A stretch of DNA of 64,000 nucleotides from Cervus elaphus (taxonomy: Eukaryota; Chordata; Mammalia; Artiodactyla; Cervidae). The notes under the pieces were generated by a model that was given only the letters and a program-made list of their open reading frames with translations, was not told the origin of the DNA and did no database searches. Positions 43,206 through 54,799 of this stretch are shown here, piece by piece. How positions within the stretch are numbered: position 1 is the stretch's first letter; every line of letters starts with the position of its first letter. Both the position numbers and the translations under genes were made by a program. The stretch is from the NCBI RefSeq assembly GCF_910594005.1, contig NC_057848.1, positions 51,663,616 to 51,727,615 on the forward strand, in the 5' to 3' direction.

Positions 43206-45285
43206 GAACCTCAGCCCTTTTCTCCTTGGTTGGGAGGGAGATGATTGAGAGAATGGAGGGGAAAATTATAGAAGCCAATGAGCTAAGTATACACATGCAA
43301 AATCCTCTAAAGATAATATTAGGGTAAGGAATTGCTAACAGAATGCCTCTGCCCACCTCCTTGCTACCTTCGTGTGTCACAGCAACTGTAACAAGGACAA
43401 AGTGGGAAATTAAAGACTAAAAGGGGAAATCAGTGAGATGGCAACACCCCCATGTGAAGGGGAACCAAGGGCCACTTAATTGCAGAGATCAAGGTACTAT
43501 ATTTTACTCCTAGTTGAGAATGCAAATAATGGCATCATCCATTATTCTTTGGCAATATTTCTTAGTATTCATAGTGCAGTTGTGTGGTCTGAAAACAATT
43601 TAAACTGAACAAAAACTAGTGCTGCTTAGACTGATTCTGATACTGGATTCTTCCCTTTCCCTACCCCCCAGCCCCTGCCCAACCGAGTCTCTTCTATGAA
43701 TACACAGTGAGTCAATCTGGTATATCTTGATGGTTGAATAAGCTCTTTGATTTTTGAATTATTTTGAGATTAACTGAATTTGAAATGTGGGCTGCCTGCA
43801 ATGTCTTGCTGGCACAAAAAGATGAGCTTTGTTATTGACAGAGAGACTTGCACATGACATTTTTTTTATCACTAGTCGCCTGCACCGAACTCCTGTTCCC
43901 TTTAGCCTGGCCTGGCCGTCTGAACGGGTGCTGCAAGGCCAAGTTCAAAAGTGCAATTTACAATCTTCTCTCTCCTGTGAACTGCCACGTGGCATGGGGC
44001 GACTTCTGCCTGGGAGACCAGACACATATTTCTGACTGCAATCAAGTAACACTGCCCATTATATTACAGTTTTTGAGAACTTGCATAATGTCCTGAATGC
44101 ATAAAAGCTATCATGCAAGAATCATATTATGGGTAAGTTGAATCAGAATGTCACTGGAGCTGATCAAGGGTTTGTGTGTGTGAGCCCTCCAATCCTGTCC
44201 TTGGTCCCAAAGGAAACCTAGCAATTTCACAGCAGCCTTAGGGACTCAGTCTGTGGACTCCATGATAAACAAGCATCCTCTCTCTTCTTGATTCCCATAG
44301 TAACTCTCACTTTTTCCTTCCCTTTTATTTATCCCCTGTATTTTCTCGACCCAGACTTTGCTATGTACTTCACAGGATGACTTTTCCATCCACCCTACTA
44401 TCCCTCTCCCTGGCCATTCACTCCTCATTTTTATATCTTTTCTTTTTCTTATCCCTTCTGGGCCAGCTTGTCCTAGCCTATCCTTTCAACCTTCAGTTTT
44501 TCTTCAACTTATTTCCCTAGCCTTTTCATCTTCTACTTGCCCCCTAGCAAAAAGCTGCCTTGGCTGGTCCTACAGACAGTGGCTATAGCACAACAAATAC
44601 GAAAGCACCCATGAGGTAGGCATAGCCACCTATTAGGAATTCTGCTTTAAGGCACAGGTAACAATGATTTTAAATGACCATGCAGTAATTTGCAGAGTCC
44701 AGTATTTCTGAAGTGATCCTAGTTTTGCCCTCCTATCATACAGGGTAAACTTTATATATGAAGTGTTTATAGAAACACCAGCCTAGGGATACAATGGTGC
44801 TTTAATAACAACAACAAAAAAGCAAAAGCCAAGAGGCCTCACAAAGCCCCCTTGGGAGACAAACCGGCAATCAGGCAATTCTTGAATGTGATGACAAGCA
44901 AGAGGGCAGCCTAATGACCAACACTGGATAACAATCCTGAGACCTACTGATACCCCAGCCCTTCCAGATGTCTCCCTCTGTCTCAAACCTGGGGTCAGGA
45001 AGAGTCATGATGGCCCTGGGCAAGTGACAAACAGCAACTGTCCTGCACATTTCCACAGGATCTCTGGGCCAGCACTGCTGCCCAGTCTGTCTGCACACCA
45101 CGGGGCCATGCTTCCTTCCTCCTCAATCTGCCCTAGCAGGCCCAACAGGCGCCACGGTGAAATCAGTAGGGGGAAACCCTTTTTCTCTACCGGTTCTATT
45201 CTGCTTTTAGCTCACACAACAGCAACAACTTGTGCTCCTAGGGCCATCCATAAACTCTCCAGATATGACGATTTGGGCTATGATC
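43206..45285. other. repeat-poor DNA, possible conserved non-coding block
   Basis: About 2.1 kb. 43500-43660 is AT-rich with 'gaatgcaaataatggcatcatccattattc' (octamer-like site) and looks like conserved non-coding DNA. 44280-44560 is pyrimidine-rich. Small frames (60-90 codons) overlap on both strands and lack recognisable domains. Confidence 0.4.
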
Positions 45286-45405
45286 CCTACCATTAGTAAA
45301 ATTGCAAGCAGCTTGAGGCAAGAGCTGTGTCATTTCTCTATCTCCTGGTGCCTCTAAATGTGATGCCTATCACACACTAGATGCCCAATAAATATGTATT
45401 GGATT
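45286..45405 (+). mobile_element. L2 LINE terminus
   Basis: 'gcaagagctgtgtcatttctctatctcctggtgcc' and 'cacacactagatgcccaataaatatgtattgga' match the L2 3' end. Confidence 0.75.
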
Positions 45406-45801
45406 GAGTCGTACTACTCAGTACCATTATCAATATTAAAATATTCCGTTTTCCACTTTATTCACTACAGACATCTGCAGCCCTCTCCTTCTACCTGGTC
45501 TGCACTTCACGGCAAGACAAAAAATGAAACTGTTACTTTAAATTCAGTGGCCTTCCCTTTATTGAAAGTTAATCATCCACCAGGTTTTTCTTTCCCACTG
45601 ATACCTTATGAGGAAACAATTAGCAATACTTTTTCTGATGTCAGTAAATGACCTCAATATTAATCTTATCAGGCTTGCTTCTTTAGGGAGTTTATTCAGA
45701 AATCAATTCAGGTTGAACTATAAATCAAAAAGAAGAAAAAAGCAATTCCTAGCTTTCTCATCTACTAATGTGAGCACATCAATTAGGTAATATCCTGATT
45801 C
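45406..45801. other. single-copy DNA, nothing recognised
   Basis: About 400 bases with no repeat signature; the 60- and 85-codon sense frames are unsupported. Confidence 0.45.
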
Positions 45802-45927
45802 AAATCTCAGGATTGTGTCACAAATGACATGTCTACAAATATGGGTACTATTTTTATGCCCGTGTATTTTCACATTTAATAAAAATATTTATGGTCAAAA
45901 AAAATCTCAGGATTGTGTCACAAATGA
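45802..45927 (+). pseudogene. retrocopy of an unknown mRNA 3' end with a 26-bp target duplication
   Basis: Bases 45802-45827 recur exactly at 45902-45927 (26 bp). The 74-base insert (45828-45901) contains a polyadenylation signal AATAAA at 45878-45883, then 13 bases, then an A tail starting at 45897. This is the structure left by L1-driven copying of a polyadenylated transcript, severely 5'-truncated. It is not any repeat I recognise, and the source gene cannot be identified from 60 bases of 3' UTR. Confidence 0.8.
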
Positions 45928-46874
45928 GCCTTTCAATTTTTTTTTTCCTTTTCAGACAGATACTTAATTTGCTAATCTGCTGAAATCATTGGTTCCAATA
46001 ACGGCTGCTATATTTTCTGTCTGTTCACTCATTCATGCTCTTTTTTATTTTGCCCCCAGAAACTGGACACAGGGACCCTTATCTTCATTTCTTCCTATGC
46101 ACTTGCCACCCAATAATGAACACATCTTTTAAATACAAACTCAGTTCTCAAATTAGGCACTTCATTAAACATTTTCATTGGAAATTCCATTTCTTTCATC
46201 TTCCTTTCAGCATCAGCCAATAATCATGGTGACTCTGATGACCTGCATAACTAATCCCTAACCCAGTTACTTTCTTTTACACATGCAAGCTCAGAATATA
46301 AAAGCCCCAACTGGCTTTTGTCAGTGCACTAAATTTAGCAAATTTTCAGCCAGGTTTCTCCTAGTTATTCATCTGGATGTCCATGACCTCTGTGACTCTT
46401 TCCACAGCAGCATGTTCTACTTCAAGATTGAAATGAGCTCAGGGTATACAAAGACATAAACTGTGCACTCTCAGAATCATCTAATTAGTTAGTAATGATC
46501 CTGTTTATACCATATCCATAGCCTGCCCTTCTGCCAGGGTCCCTTTCTCCTCAACTTCTTGGCCTCTGACATATAAGGCATTTCACTTCCCTAAGTCATA
46601 TCAGAGAAAATCTATTTTTGATGGCTTTGTACATTCTTTCCCTTCTCTGATCAATGTCAACGAATTAGATCAGCCTTCCTGGAGCCTAGTCCATTTGTCA
46701 AGAACTTTTGTCCATTTGTTAAGCAATAGATTTGGTAAACAGCCAAGTAGTCTATACAATAACTTGGTTAGAGACTTCCCAGTCAGTGTTACATAAGAAT
46801 CCTGGATCAAATAGCTCAGCCATTGAAAGATTTTGACCCTAAGGGTTTTATGATTTTCTTTATGTTCTAACAAG
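45928..46874. other. single-copy DNA, nothing certain
   Basis: No convincing repeat. 46040-46140 has weak L2-like character. The frame on the minus strand at 46670-47065 extends into the antisense L2 and is not a gene. Confidence 0.4.
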
Positions 46875-47857
46875 ATCTCTGCTTTAAGGAGAATAGACCA
46901 CACAGAAGGGTGTAAACAGACAGACAAGTTAATAAGCTTTGTAACAATCCAGGTAAGAATACATTGTGTTCTGCATGAAAATGCTAGCAGTAGAGGTGGT
47001 GAGAAGTGGTTAGATTTGGAATATATCTCAAATGTAAGGACCACAAGATATCTAATCATCTTCAATTACTGAAACAGGGAGAAGTATGGAACAGGAGCAG
47101 GATCCAGAGTAGGATTTTTAATATTTGAAATCCTTTTTGGAAATTCAAGTGAAAAAAAAAATACTAGGTGCACACATGCATGCGAACTCATGTCCAACTA
47201 TTTGAGACCCTAATGGACTGTAGCCCGCCATGCTCCTCTGTCCATGGGATTCTCTAGGCAAGAATACTGGAGTGGGTTGCCATGCACTCCTCCAGGGGAT
47301 GTTTCCAACTCAGGGATAGAACACAAGTCTCATGTCTCCTGCATTGGCAGGTGGGTTTTGTTTTGTTTTTATTTTTACCACTAGCGTGACCTGGGAAGCC
47401 CCCACTATTAGGTAGTTAGCTATTTGATTCTGAGCTTCAGGGAAGAGTCTGACCTAAAGATAAAAATATCTGGGTAGTCAGCATGTATAGATGGCAGTTA
47501 AAACCATGAGGCTGGATGAGATCATCCCAGGAATGAGAACAGATGGAGAAGAGGTCAAAGGAATGAGGCCTAGAACCCTCCAGCAATTAGACCTCACAGA
47601 GATAAAGAAGAACTAGTAAGGAAGATTGCTAATGCATGACTAAAGAGAAAATAGCAGAGAATTGTATCTTGGAAATCGGGTGATAAATTGTTCCATGGAG
47701 GAAGGAATTATCAACTGTGGTGAATACTGCTGAAAAGACGAATAAGATGTGGACTGAGAATTAACTACTGGGTTTGGCAATTTATTGATTATTGGTGACC
47801 ATAATAAACCATTTTGGTGGAAAGGTGAGTATAATTGGAGTGGGTTCAGGAAAGAAG
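46875..47857 (-). mobile_element. L2 LINE, antisense, interrupted by a SINE
   Basis: Antisense L2 blocks: 'tctctgctttaaggagaatagacc', 'gtggtgagaagtggttagatttggaatatatctc' before the SINE, then 'agatggcagttaaaaccatgaggctggatgagatc', 'atcaactgtggtgaatactgctgaaaagacgaataagatgtggactgagaattaac' and 'attggagtgggttcagg' after it. About 0.75 kb of L2 in total. Its right end is cut by BovB. Confidence 0.8.
47171..47404 (-). mobile_element. Bov-tA SINE nested in antisense L2
   Basis: 'gcgaactcatgtccaactatttgag' to 'gacctgggaagccccca'. It carries a T-rich insertion ('ttttgttttgtttttattttta') near 47357-47378. The flanks 'tactaggtg' and 'tattaggta' are similar and may be a decayed target duplication. 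Confidence 0.9.
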
Positions 47858-48345
47858 ACATTACTTTTCCAACAAAGGTCCGTATAATCAAAGTTATGGT
47901 TTTCCAGTAGTCATGTATGGTGTTAGAGTTGGACCATAAAGAAGGCTCATCACAGAACTGATACTTTTGAACTGTGGTGTTGGAGAAGACTCTTAAGACT
48001 CCCTTGGACTACAAGGTAATCAAACCAGTTAATCCTAAAGGAAATCGACCCTGAATATTCATTGGAAGGACTGATGCTGAAGCTGAAACTCCAATACTTT
48101 GACCACCTGATGCAAAGAGCTGACTCATTGGAAAACACCCTGATGCTGGAAAAGAGTGAAGGCAGGAGGAGAAGGGGATGACAGAGAATGAGATGGTTGG
48201 ATGGCATCACTGACTCAATGGACATGAGTTTGAGGAAGCTCCGGGAGATGGTGAAGGACAGACAGGGAAGCCTAGTGTGCTGCAGTCCATGGGGTCACAA
48301 AGAGTCGGACATGACTGAGTGACTGAACAACAAACAGGAAAGAAG
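47847..48345 (+). mobile_element. BovB LINE 3' fragment with 11-bp target duplication
   Basis: The body at 47858-48334 runs from 'cattacttttccaacaaaggtcc' to 'gactgagtgactgaacaacaaa'. The exact repeat caggaaagaag at 47847-47857 and 48335-48345 bounds it. A deletion and frame changes near 47925-47960 break the remnant coding region. Confidence 0.96.
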
Positions 48346-48412
48346 CTTCCCAGAATCCCTCTCCTTTCCTTCCAGTATCCTGGTTTAGAAGAAAACACTT
48401 CTCCCCTCCTAT

Positions 48413-48704
48413 GGGGAGGCTTGCTACTGCTAAGTCACTTCAGTCGTGTCCGACTCTGTGCAACCCCATAGCCGGCAGCCCACCAGGCTCCACCATCCCT
48501 GGGATTCTCCAGGCAAGAACACTGGAGTGGGTTGCCATTTCCTTCTCCAATGAATGAAAGTGAGAGGGGAAAGTGAAGTCGCTCAGTTGTGTCCGACTCT
48601 TCGAGACCCCATGGACTGCAGCCCACCAGGCTCCTCCGTCCATGGGATTTTCCAGGCAAGGGTACTGGAGTGGGGTGCCATTGCCTTCTCCGAGGGGGAG
48701 GCTT
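48413..48704 (-). mobile_element. Bov-A2 dimeric SINE with 10-bp target duplication
   Basis: Two antisense core units (about 48423-48555 and 48556-48694). The exact repeat ggggaggctt at 48413-48422 and 48695-48704 bounds it. A 124-codon antisense frame across both units is repeat-derived. Confidence 0.96.
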
Positions 48705-49824
48705 AGCAGAAGATTAATTCTTAGCTTCATTTCTCTCTCCCTGCCTCTCATATGAGTATCCAGGAGTCCGGATCCTTTTTCTGCCAGCCCCTGATACAGC
48801 CAAGGAGCAGTCATGTGACAAATTCAACCAATATGATGTCTCATCAGGAGTTTGCATTTTTCATAAAAGCAGCAAGGACATAAAAGTTAACAGGTGTGGC
48901 AGAAGTTGTGGTGACAGTGGCAGGGTCCTAACCAGGTAATTTTCACTGTGATACAGTGCTTCTATGTTCACTGAGTGTCTTCAGTTTCTACTCTTTGCAA
49001 ACTAGGTTTCCCAGCCTCCTTTGAATCATATGAGTCCCTGATGTCCTTCACAAATATCTCCTTTAGTTTCATGTAGCCTGAGGGTGTTTGCCTTGCTCGT
49101 GGCCTAGAACCTCACCTTACAGTCATACAATCTCCTCAGGGAGCTGGACCACTAGCCATAATGGTAAAAGTTGTTATGGAAACTCATATTTTAGATAATT
49201 AGGTCCAGTTCTTTCATCCTCAAGAGGCCAATGGGTCAAGAAGTTTTTTTTTTCCTTAAAGTTTTTGCTGAGACAGCAACAGAGTCAGCTTAGAACTAAG
49301 CATATCCTATACCATTCAGTTGAGTAAGCATGGAGTATACCACATACCTGATAACTCCAGTGAAAAGAAGAAATGAAATTAAAGAGTGACAAACACTGAT
49401 GGAGGAGTGGGGGAAGATCATAAGGGGTGGCCAAGTGGAATGCAAAACAGGACTTCATCTACTCCTTTTCCCTAACATGTTCTTTGGTCAGATGACATTT
49501 TTTTTTGTTTTAAATACTCCTGATGGAGTTAGATTTTTAGTCAATCTTTTAAAAAAAAAGGAAGAAAGTAAAACTCTGTCCACTGAAGATCAATGGGAAA
49601 TGAAGACAAAGTAGCTCTGAAATGGCAATGCCAACCAGCAGGGACGGATAATCAATTTCCATAGGACTTTTCAAGGCCACATTCAATGCTCATCGCAGGC
49701 TAAACCTAGGCTTAAACTGTCTATCTTATCTTCATTTCATGGGACTATACATCTCTGTGTTTACTCTAGAATAGCTCTCAAATCTGGGGCCTATAACTGA
49801 AGACTCTATTTAGTAAGTCGGTGT
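48705..49824. other. repeat-poor DNA
   Basis: About 1.1 kb with no repeat recognised. A 71-codon sense frame at 49399-49614 is interrupted by homopolymers and has no recognisable domain. Confidence 0.42.
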
Positions 49825-49915
49825 TATAAACTCTAAGCTCCCTGAGGGCAGTTCTCAGCATGATGCCTGACCTATGGTAGGTAATAAAAATCTGTTTAGT
49901 GAATAAATAAAATAG
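49825..49915 (+). mobile_element. L2 LINE terminus
   Basis: 'aactctaagctccctgagggcagttctcagcatgatgcctgacctatggtaggtaataaaaatctg' is a sense L2 3' end. Confidence 0.78.
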
Positions 49916-50231
49916 ACTTTTAAAAACTTCTCCAGGAACATAAAGATGATTTTGCTTTGAATTTTCAATGTGCTATCATTTCTTAATTGGGGGGGGATGT
50001 TTCTCTCTCAGCACTTGATTCAGAATAGTTTATAGTTTAGACTTTGTTAACATGAACATGAGAAGTTGACAACTTTATTCCAGCCTGAAGCAAAAGAGAA
50101 TTTTTTTTTAATCCAAAGAAACTCTTCTTTAAAAAAAAGGAAAAGAAAGCATCTCTGCTTCTATCCCATGTGTGAACCAGCAGATATAGAAGACAGTGTT
50201 GCTTTGAGATAATAATTATCATAGGTAGAAC
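49916..50231. other. single-copy DNA, nothing recognised
   Basis: About 300 bases with G8 and T/A homopolymer runs (49989-49996, 50101-50110, 50130-50138). No element assigned. Confidence 0.42.
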
Positions 50232-50300
50232 TTTCTGAATGCTTAACTCTGTGCTGGGAATTGTTCTAAGTGCTTTACATTTAGTATTTGATGATCTACT
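50232..50300 (-). mobile_element. MIR fragment
   Basis: 'tgaatgcttaactctgtgctgggaattgttctaagtgctttacattt' is an antisense MIR 5'/core piece; it may be one element with the next MIR, split by an insertion. Confidence 0.7.
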
Positions 50301-50374
50301 CCAAGCATGAAGAGGAAAAGGCTAATAGGAAAAAAGATGAGAGGCGATAATAACTATTATAGTAGTAATAATTG

Positions 50375-50625
50375 TAACAATAATACCTATTGGGCACTTA
50401 CATGCAAAGAATGTTGTGTTTTGCATAATTATCTATCCCATTTGATCCTCATAAAACCCTATGAGGTAGGAACAATTATTATTTCCAGTTGGATGGGGGA
50501 ATAACACTTTAAAAGGTTAAGTGACTTGCCCAAGAGCATACGAGTGGTGGAATCAGGGACTCCAAGTACATCTGCATGACTCTAAAGCCTAAATTCTTTC
50601 CCACTGTGCTAGAATGCCTCCCTTT
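50375..50625 (-). mobile_element. MIR SINE, near full length
   Basis: 'tattgggcacttacatgcaaag', 'catttgatcctcataaaaccctatgaggtaggaacaattattatttcc', 'ggttaagtgacttgcccaagagcatacgagtggtgga' and 'cattctttcccactgtgctag': antisense MIR in full order. Confidence 0.9.
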
Positions 50626-50744
50626 TGGATAGTTGTTTGTCCTGAATCCAACTTTACTGATTCAAGTAAGACAATAAACGGGAAATAACTTTACAAATAG
50701 TTCACTGCTTTAAAATTATAAGCATGTATTTTCAACATTCCTTT

Positions 50745-52085
50745 GCCTACTGGGCATTTCTTGCATTCTTTTTCAGTTGCTAGAGATAGAGCTGTGAGCA
50801 AGGAAAGCATAGCCCCTAACCTTAAGGGGAACACAGTCTAATGGAAGAGCAGAGATATAAATAAGGAACTACAATCAAATGAGAGATATGTGCACAAATT
50901 ATTATGGGACTGCAAAAAGGAGGTATTAACCTACCCTGGGAGTGGGAAGGGCAGGCAAGGACTATTTCCTAAAGAAGATAAATATAAGGTGAGCTCAAAG
51001 CTATGTCCAATTATACAGGGCAGGGAGGTATAAGCACAGAAAGGCAATCTTGACAAAATGGATAGTATACACAAAGTATAAAAGCAAAAAATGGCAGAGT
51101 ATAGGGAAGGAATGAACAGCATTTCCAAGCTAAGCCTGAAAAAATAGGCAGGATAAGATCCAGAGGCCTTACATGCCATACTGGGGAGGTTGAGCATTAT
51201 TTGGTAGGTAATGAGGCGGTTTTACAGAGGTTAAGTCACAGAATTAACAGAATTAGTGGTCAGATTTTCTTTCTTTTTTTTTCAGATTTTCTTATAGAAA
51301 GATCTTGCTGGTGGCAGTGTGGAGAATGGATTGGAAGAGAGAAGATCAGAGGTCAATTGGGAAACTATTTTTATAGTCCAGAATTTAAAAGAGAAGAAAG
51401 GACAAATGCAAGGAATGTTTAAGAGAGAGTCAACTAGACATAGTGATTTATTAGAGGTATGGCAAAATAAAGGAATGAGATAGGACTTTTCAATTGGGTG
51501 ACAAAATAGAGACATCAAAAGAAAGGATGGGTGTGTGGTGGGAAATGATGAGTTCTGTTTTGGACATAAAGAGTTTGAATTGTCTATGAGACATCCAGTT
51601 GGAGTTGCTGGCAGGCCATTGAATATATAATCCTGACATTTCAGGGAGACGTTGGGGCAAAAACATCATCTGGGAATCATCGGCACATAGGTGATGAGTG
51701 GATGGCATTGCCCAGTGAGAATGCTGACCTTGACAAGAGTAGTTTTCATGGATAAAGGCAGCAGAAGACAGTTTACTGTAGAATGAAGAGGGAATAGAGG
51801 TGTGAAAGTGGAGACAAAGAATGCGATCTACTTATAAATTAGGATAAGAAGAAAAAAATAAAAAGGAATAGTACTATGAGAATCAAGGGTGAAATTTTGT
51901 TTTTAGAATAAGAGACTGAAACATGCTAATTGCTGCTTGTAAATTCTTTCAAGGTCACCGTTGAGATGGCAGCTCTATTGGAAATGGGCAAGTCAGACTC
52001 CCTAGTAGTGGATGACAAGAAAGAGGCCTAGCTCCTCCAATGTTCTGAGAAATTCAGGAATGACGATTCTGAAAGATGAAGTTGA
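50745..52085 (-). mobile_element. L2 LINE, antisense, about 1.3 kb
   Basis: Starts as the L2 terminus ('actgggcatttcttgc...gctgtgagcaaggaaagc') and continues 'ggagtgggaagggcaggcaagg', 'gccttacatgccatactggggaggttgagc', 'gttctgttttggacataaagagtttgaattgtctatgagacatccagttggagttgc' and 'gggaatcatcggcacatagg', in antisense L2 order. The longest L2 here. Frames of 72-88 codons within it are chance. Confidence 0.8.
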
Positions 52086-52821
52086 CAGGGGTTATTTTAG
52101 AATAAGACAAATCAATTGGTGATCCACTTATTGGTATTTTTGGATTGTTAATAAATGTTTAACAAAAAAGGGCTCAATAATTCAACATCACATTAAGGCA
52201 GAAAAATATTTTAAAGCTGTCTGTAGCTGCCCATAAATTGAATTGTGCAGCGTGTGATCGACTTCCTGCCAAGAACATTTGCTTGTTCCAACTTCGTCTG
52301 CTTTATCTAGATACAGTAATTATTTCATTTTGGCAAAGATGCTTGTTTGAAATTAACACTCACTGACCCCTCCATTTTCCCCTTCCTGAGTTCTCCTCAT
52401 CTCCCATTGTCTGCCTAATAACTCTGTTTATGACAAGGTCTCGGCAATAAAGGCCTTCCAGAAAACACTGGTCTCCAGATAGAGAGTGGAAAGGAAATAA
52501 CACAATCAGAAACAAGAACTGGGCTGTCATTCAAAGGAGGCCTCCACCGCTACCCTCCTATAGAGTGAAAATAATTAAACCTCAGCTGTATTCATCATTT
52601 GCATCTTACTCCCAGGGGTCCTTTCCCAAATAAGGGCCAGCAGTCAGTTGGTTTCCCTGGAAAGTGGGAGACAGTTGTGGAAACGGGTGATCTAAGGTTG
52701 GAAGAGAGAGCAACAAAAGCGGTCTTCCCAGGCTTCATCATCTTGTACTGTGCTCGGCACACCAGTGCCTCCTCTCACCGGGGTGGGGGTGGGGGTGACC
52801 TCTTCCATTAGTGACAATAGG
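52086..52821. other. repeat-free block, possible conserved non-coding DNA
   Basis: 52190-52480 has the mixed, motif-dense composition typical of conserved non-coding DNA ('gctgcccataaattgaattgtgcag', 'gatacagtaattatttcattttggc'). A G-rich tract of three G4-5 runs lies at 52780-52796. No gene signal. Confidence 0.4.
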
Positions 52822-52825
52822 CACA

Positions 52826-52908
52826 GGGCCTGAGGCCTACAATAACATTTTGCTTTCTTTTTAAATAAAAAAAAAAGCGTGAACTTTTAGGTAGAGTTTT
52901 AACATATC
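52826..52908. repeat. unnamed dispersed repeat, copy B
   Basis: Matches copy A at 36337: 'gggcctgaggcctacaata', a T-rich then A-rich section, 'aacttttaggt' (52882-52892) and 'ttttaacat' (52897-52905). The order is conserved; copy B is about 30 bases shorter. Family not recognised. Confidence 0.55.
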
Positions 52909-52910
52909 AT

Positions 52911-53100
52911 ATCCCTGATGGCTCAGTGGTAAAGAACTCGCTTGCCAATGCAGGAGACGCTGGTTCAGTCCCTGGGTCAGGACGATCCCCTGGAGGAGGG
53001 CATGGCAACCCACTCCAGTATTCTTGCCTGGAGAATCCCATGGACAGAGGAACCTGGCGGGCTACAGTCCATGGGGTTGTAAAGACTCGGACACGACTGA
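52911..53100 (+). mobile_element. Bov-tA SINE, sense
   Basis: 'atccctgatggctcagtggtaaagaactcg' (A-box region), 'tggttcagtccctggg' (B-box region), then the Bov core to 'ggacacgactgagagcc'. It abuts copy B of the unnamed repeat. Confidence 0.94.
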
Positions 53101-53518
53101 GAGCCTTTCACGGTGTGGTAGCAACACTTGTAGAAGGGAAGGAAAGGAAACAGAAAGGAATAAAAGGGGAAAGCAAGCTGTAAGGAACATTCAAGGGCAG
53201 ACTGGGCTGGTTCCATGGGAGTTCTGAAGCTAGAATGACCCTTCAGTGTTGTTCCAAGTGGGCTGAGATGATGGGCCTTTTATTCCCACATCTGTCTTTG
53301 GCTACAGGATGCTCCCAGGCGACATGACCCTCTGCAGCTAAAGCACACCTTGAAGGGCCGACAGCTGGAGGCTCTAAACTAACCTCACCCCCAAGTGGCT
53401 GAGCAGTGAGTTCTCACTAGATGGAGGATCTGGGCAGTGTTTCCCCAATGCCTCTTATACGCACATCCACACGACCTCTGCTGGCGGAAAGTGAGGCCAT
53501 CATAGCCCCACTTCCTTC
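53101..53518. other. single-copy DNA, nothing recognised
   Basis: About 400 bases with no repeat or gene signature. A 103-codon sense frame starting at 53421 runs across the duplication below and has no recognisable domain. Confidence 0.42.
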
Positions 53519-53572
53519 CAGTCAGTTAAGAACAGCCAACAGTCACAGCCAACAGTCAGTTAAGAACAGCCA
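53519..53572. repeat. 34-bp-period tandem duplication
   Basis: cagtcagttaagaacagcca is present exactly at 53519-53538 and 53553-53572, with related 'acagccaacagtca' sequence between. Confidence 0.95.
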
Positions 53573-54799
53573 TCATAAATTAAATCAAATACATTATGTT
53601 GTGCATTTATTTTTATCTCAGTCTACAGCCCTTAGGTTATTTTTATCACCTTTAAAAAAAGAAAATTCAGGTCTCCCTGGCCATCCCACCAATTTGTCAG
53701 GTTTGAATTCTCAAATCTATATATCCATATAAAATTTACACCCCCTCCAAGCATATTTTTATCGCCACATAAAGTTTATGTCAGCAGTCTTTTGCCAATA
53801 TGGCTACCATAAAAGTTTTGTTTAGACTGAGAGTGAGCTCTATACATTGTAGATAACGATTTCCTTGGTGCAGAAGAGCCACTGATATAAGTTATGGGAT
53901 AGAGCTCTTGGCTGTCTTGTGCACACATTTATTAGCATAAATGTGTTCATCTTCTGATGAGATGAGAAATGGTCCAGGTCTCATCTTATCTACAGGCCTT
54001 TCTCGAGCCTCTATTGTACAGGTAACAAAACCCAAGAAGGGAAGAAAATCAACATCAACCCAAACACAATAGCCAGTTGAATAAAATCGGTTTGAGGAAT
54101 GACAGAGAAGGAGGAGGTGCTGCATTTCGAAGTTTGGACAAAGGTGGAGGCTTTAGGGAAAATCACCTACTGTTTTCCCATTTGCAAGTGGTAGAGGGGA
54201 GATCTCTGTCTAGATTTTCTTTTTAATATGACTATTATCCCCATTATTTCAGGGAAGAAACAATGAGATGGAAATGCCTGTTTTCTTCTTTAGTGAAATA
54301 CCTGTCACTTCACGCTTGGCTCCTCTCCTCCCTAGATCTGATTATTTGGAGATAACTTATGAAAAGCAATTTCAAAGTCTGTACAGTATACCAGGCTCAT
54401 TTTCCCAAGTATTCTTTTTAATGGGTTTTGCACGTCCTGGGTTTCAGATTATGTCATCGTAGGCAAACTCCCATGATCTGACTCTAGCAATTGACAGACA
54501 GAGATTTGATTATACAATCCTGAACAGCTAGGGAAAGCTTTTATTCTTCTTGCAAAGGCATAATTGCCTGAGCTTTCCTTTGCAGCTGCCTGCCTCTCGG
54601 CAACCCAGTTGGGTTTCAGTTTGCACACTACTAACTTCTAATCACAAACTCCAGTTTTTGTGATGGGGAAAACATCCATTTGGCACTAAAACAAAATGAT
54701 ACAACCACCCTATCCTGCCATAAAAATGGTCCAAATACCAAGTCCTATTTCTGCCTCACAAATGTCCCTATCTGGGTTTTGTGTGGCCTACTTAGTCTA
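53573..54799. other. repeat-poor DNA
   Basis: About 1.2 kb with no repeat recognised. 53890-54130 and 54270-54620 are candidates for conserved non-coding DNA only by appearance. Frames of 64-77 codons have no recognisable domain. Confidence 0.4.

Noticed and set aside
43829..44096. Overlapping sense frames of 68 and 82 codons in repeat-poor DNA
   Set aside because: Cys-rich residues in one frame suggested a small domain, but spacing matches no family I know and there are no splice signals.
46670..47065. 131-codon antisense frame
   Set aside because: Runs through an antisense L2; the translation has no recognisable domain and the DNA matches a repeat.
52780..52796. G-rich tract as a G-quadruplex
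   Set aside because: Only three runs of four or more G are present; a standard four-run motif is not met.
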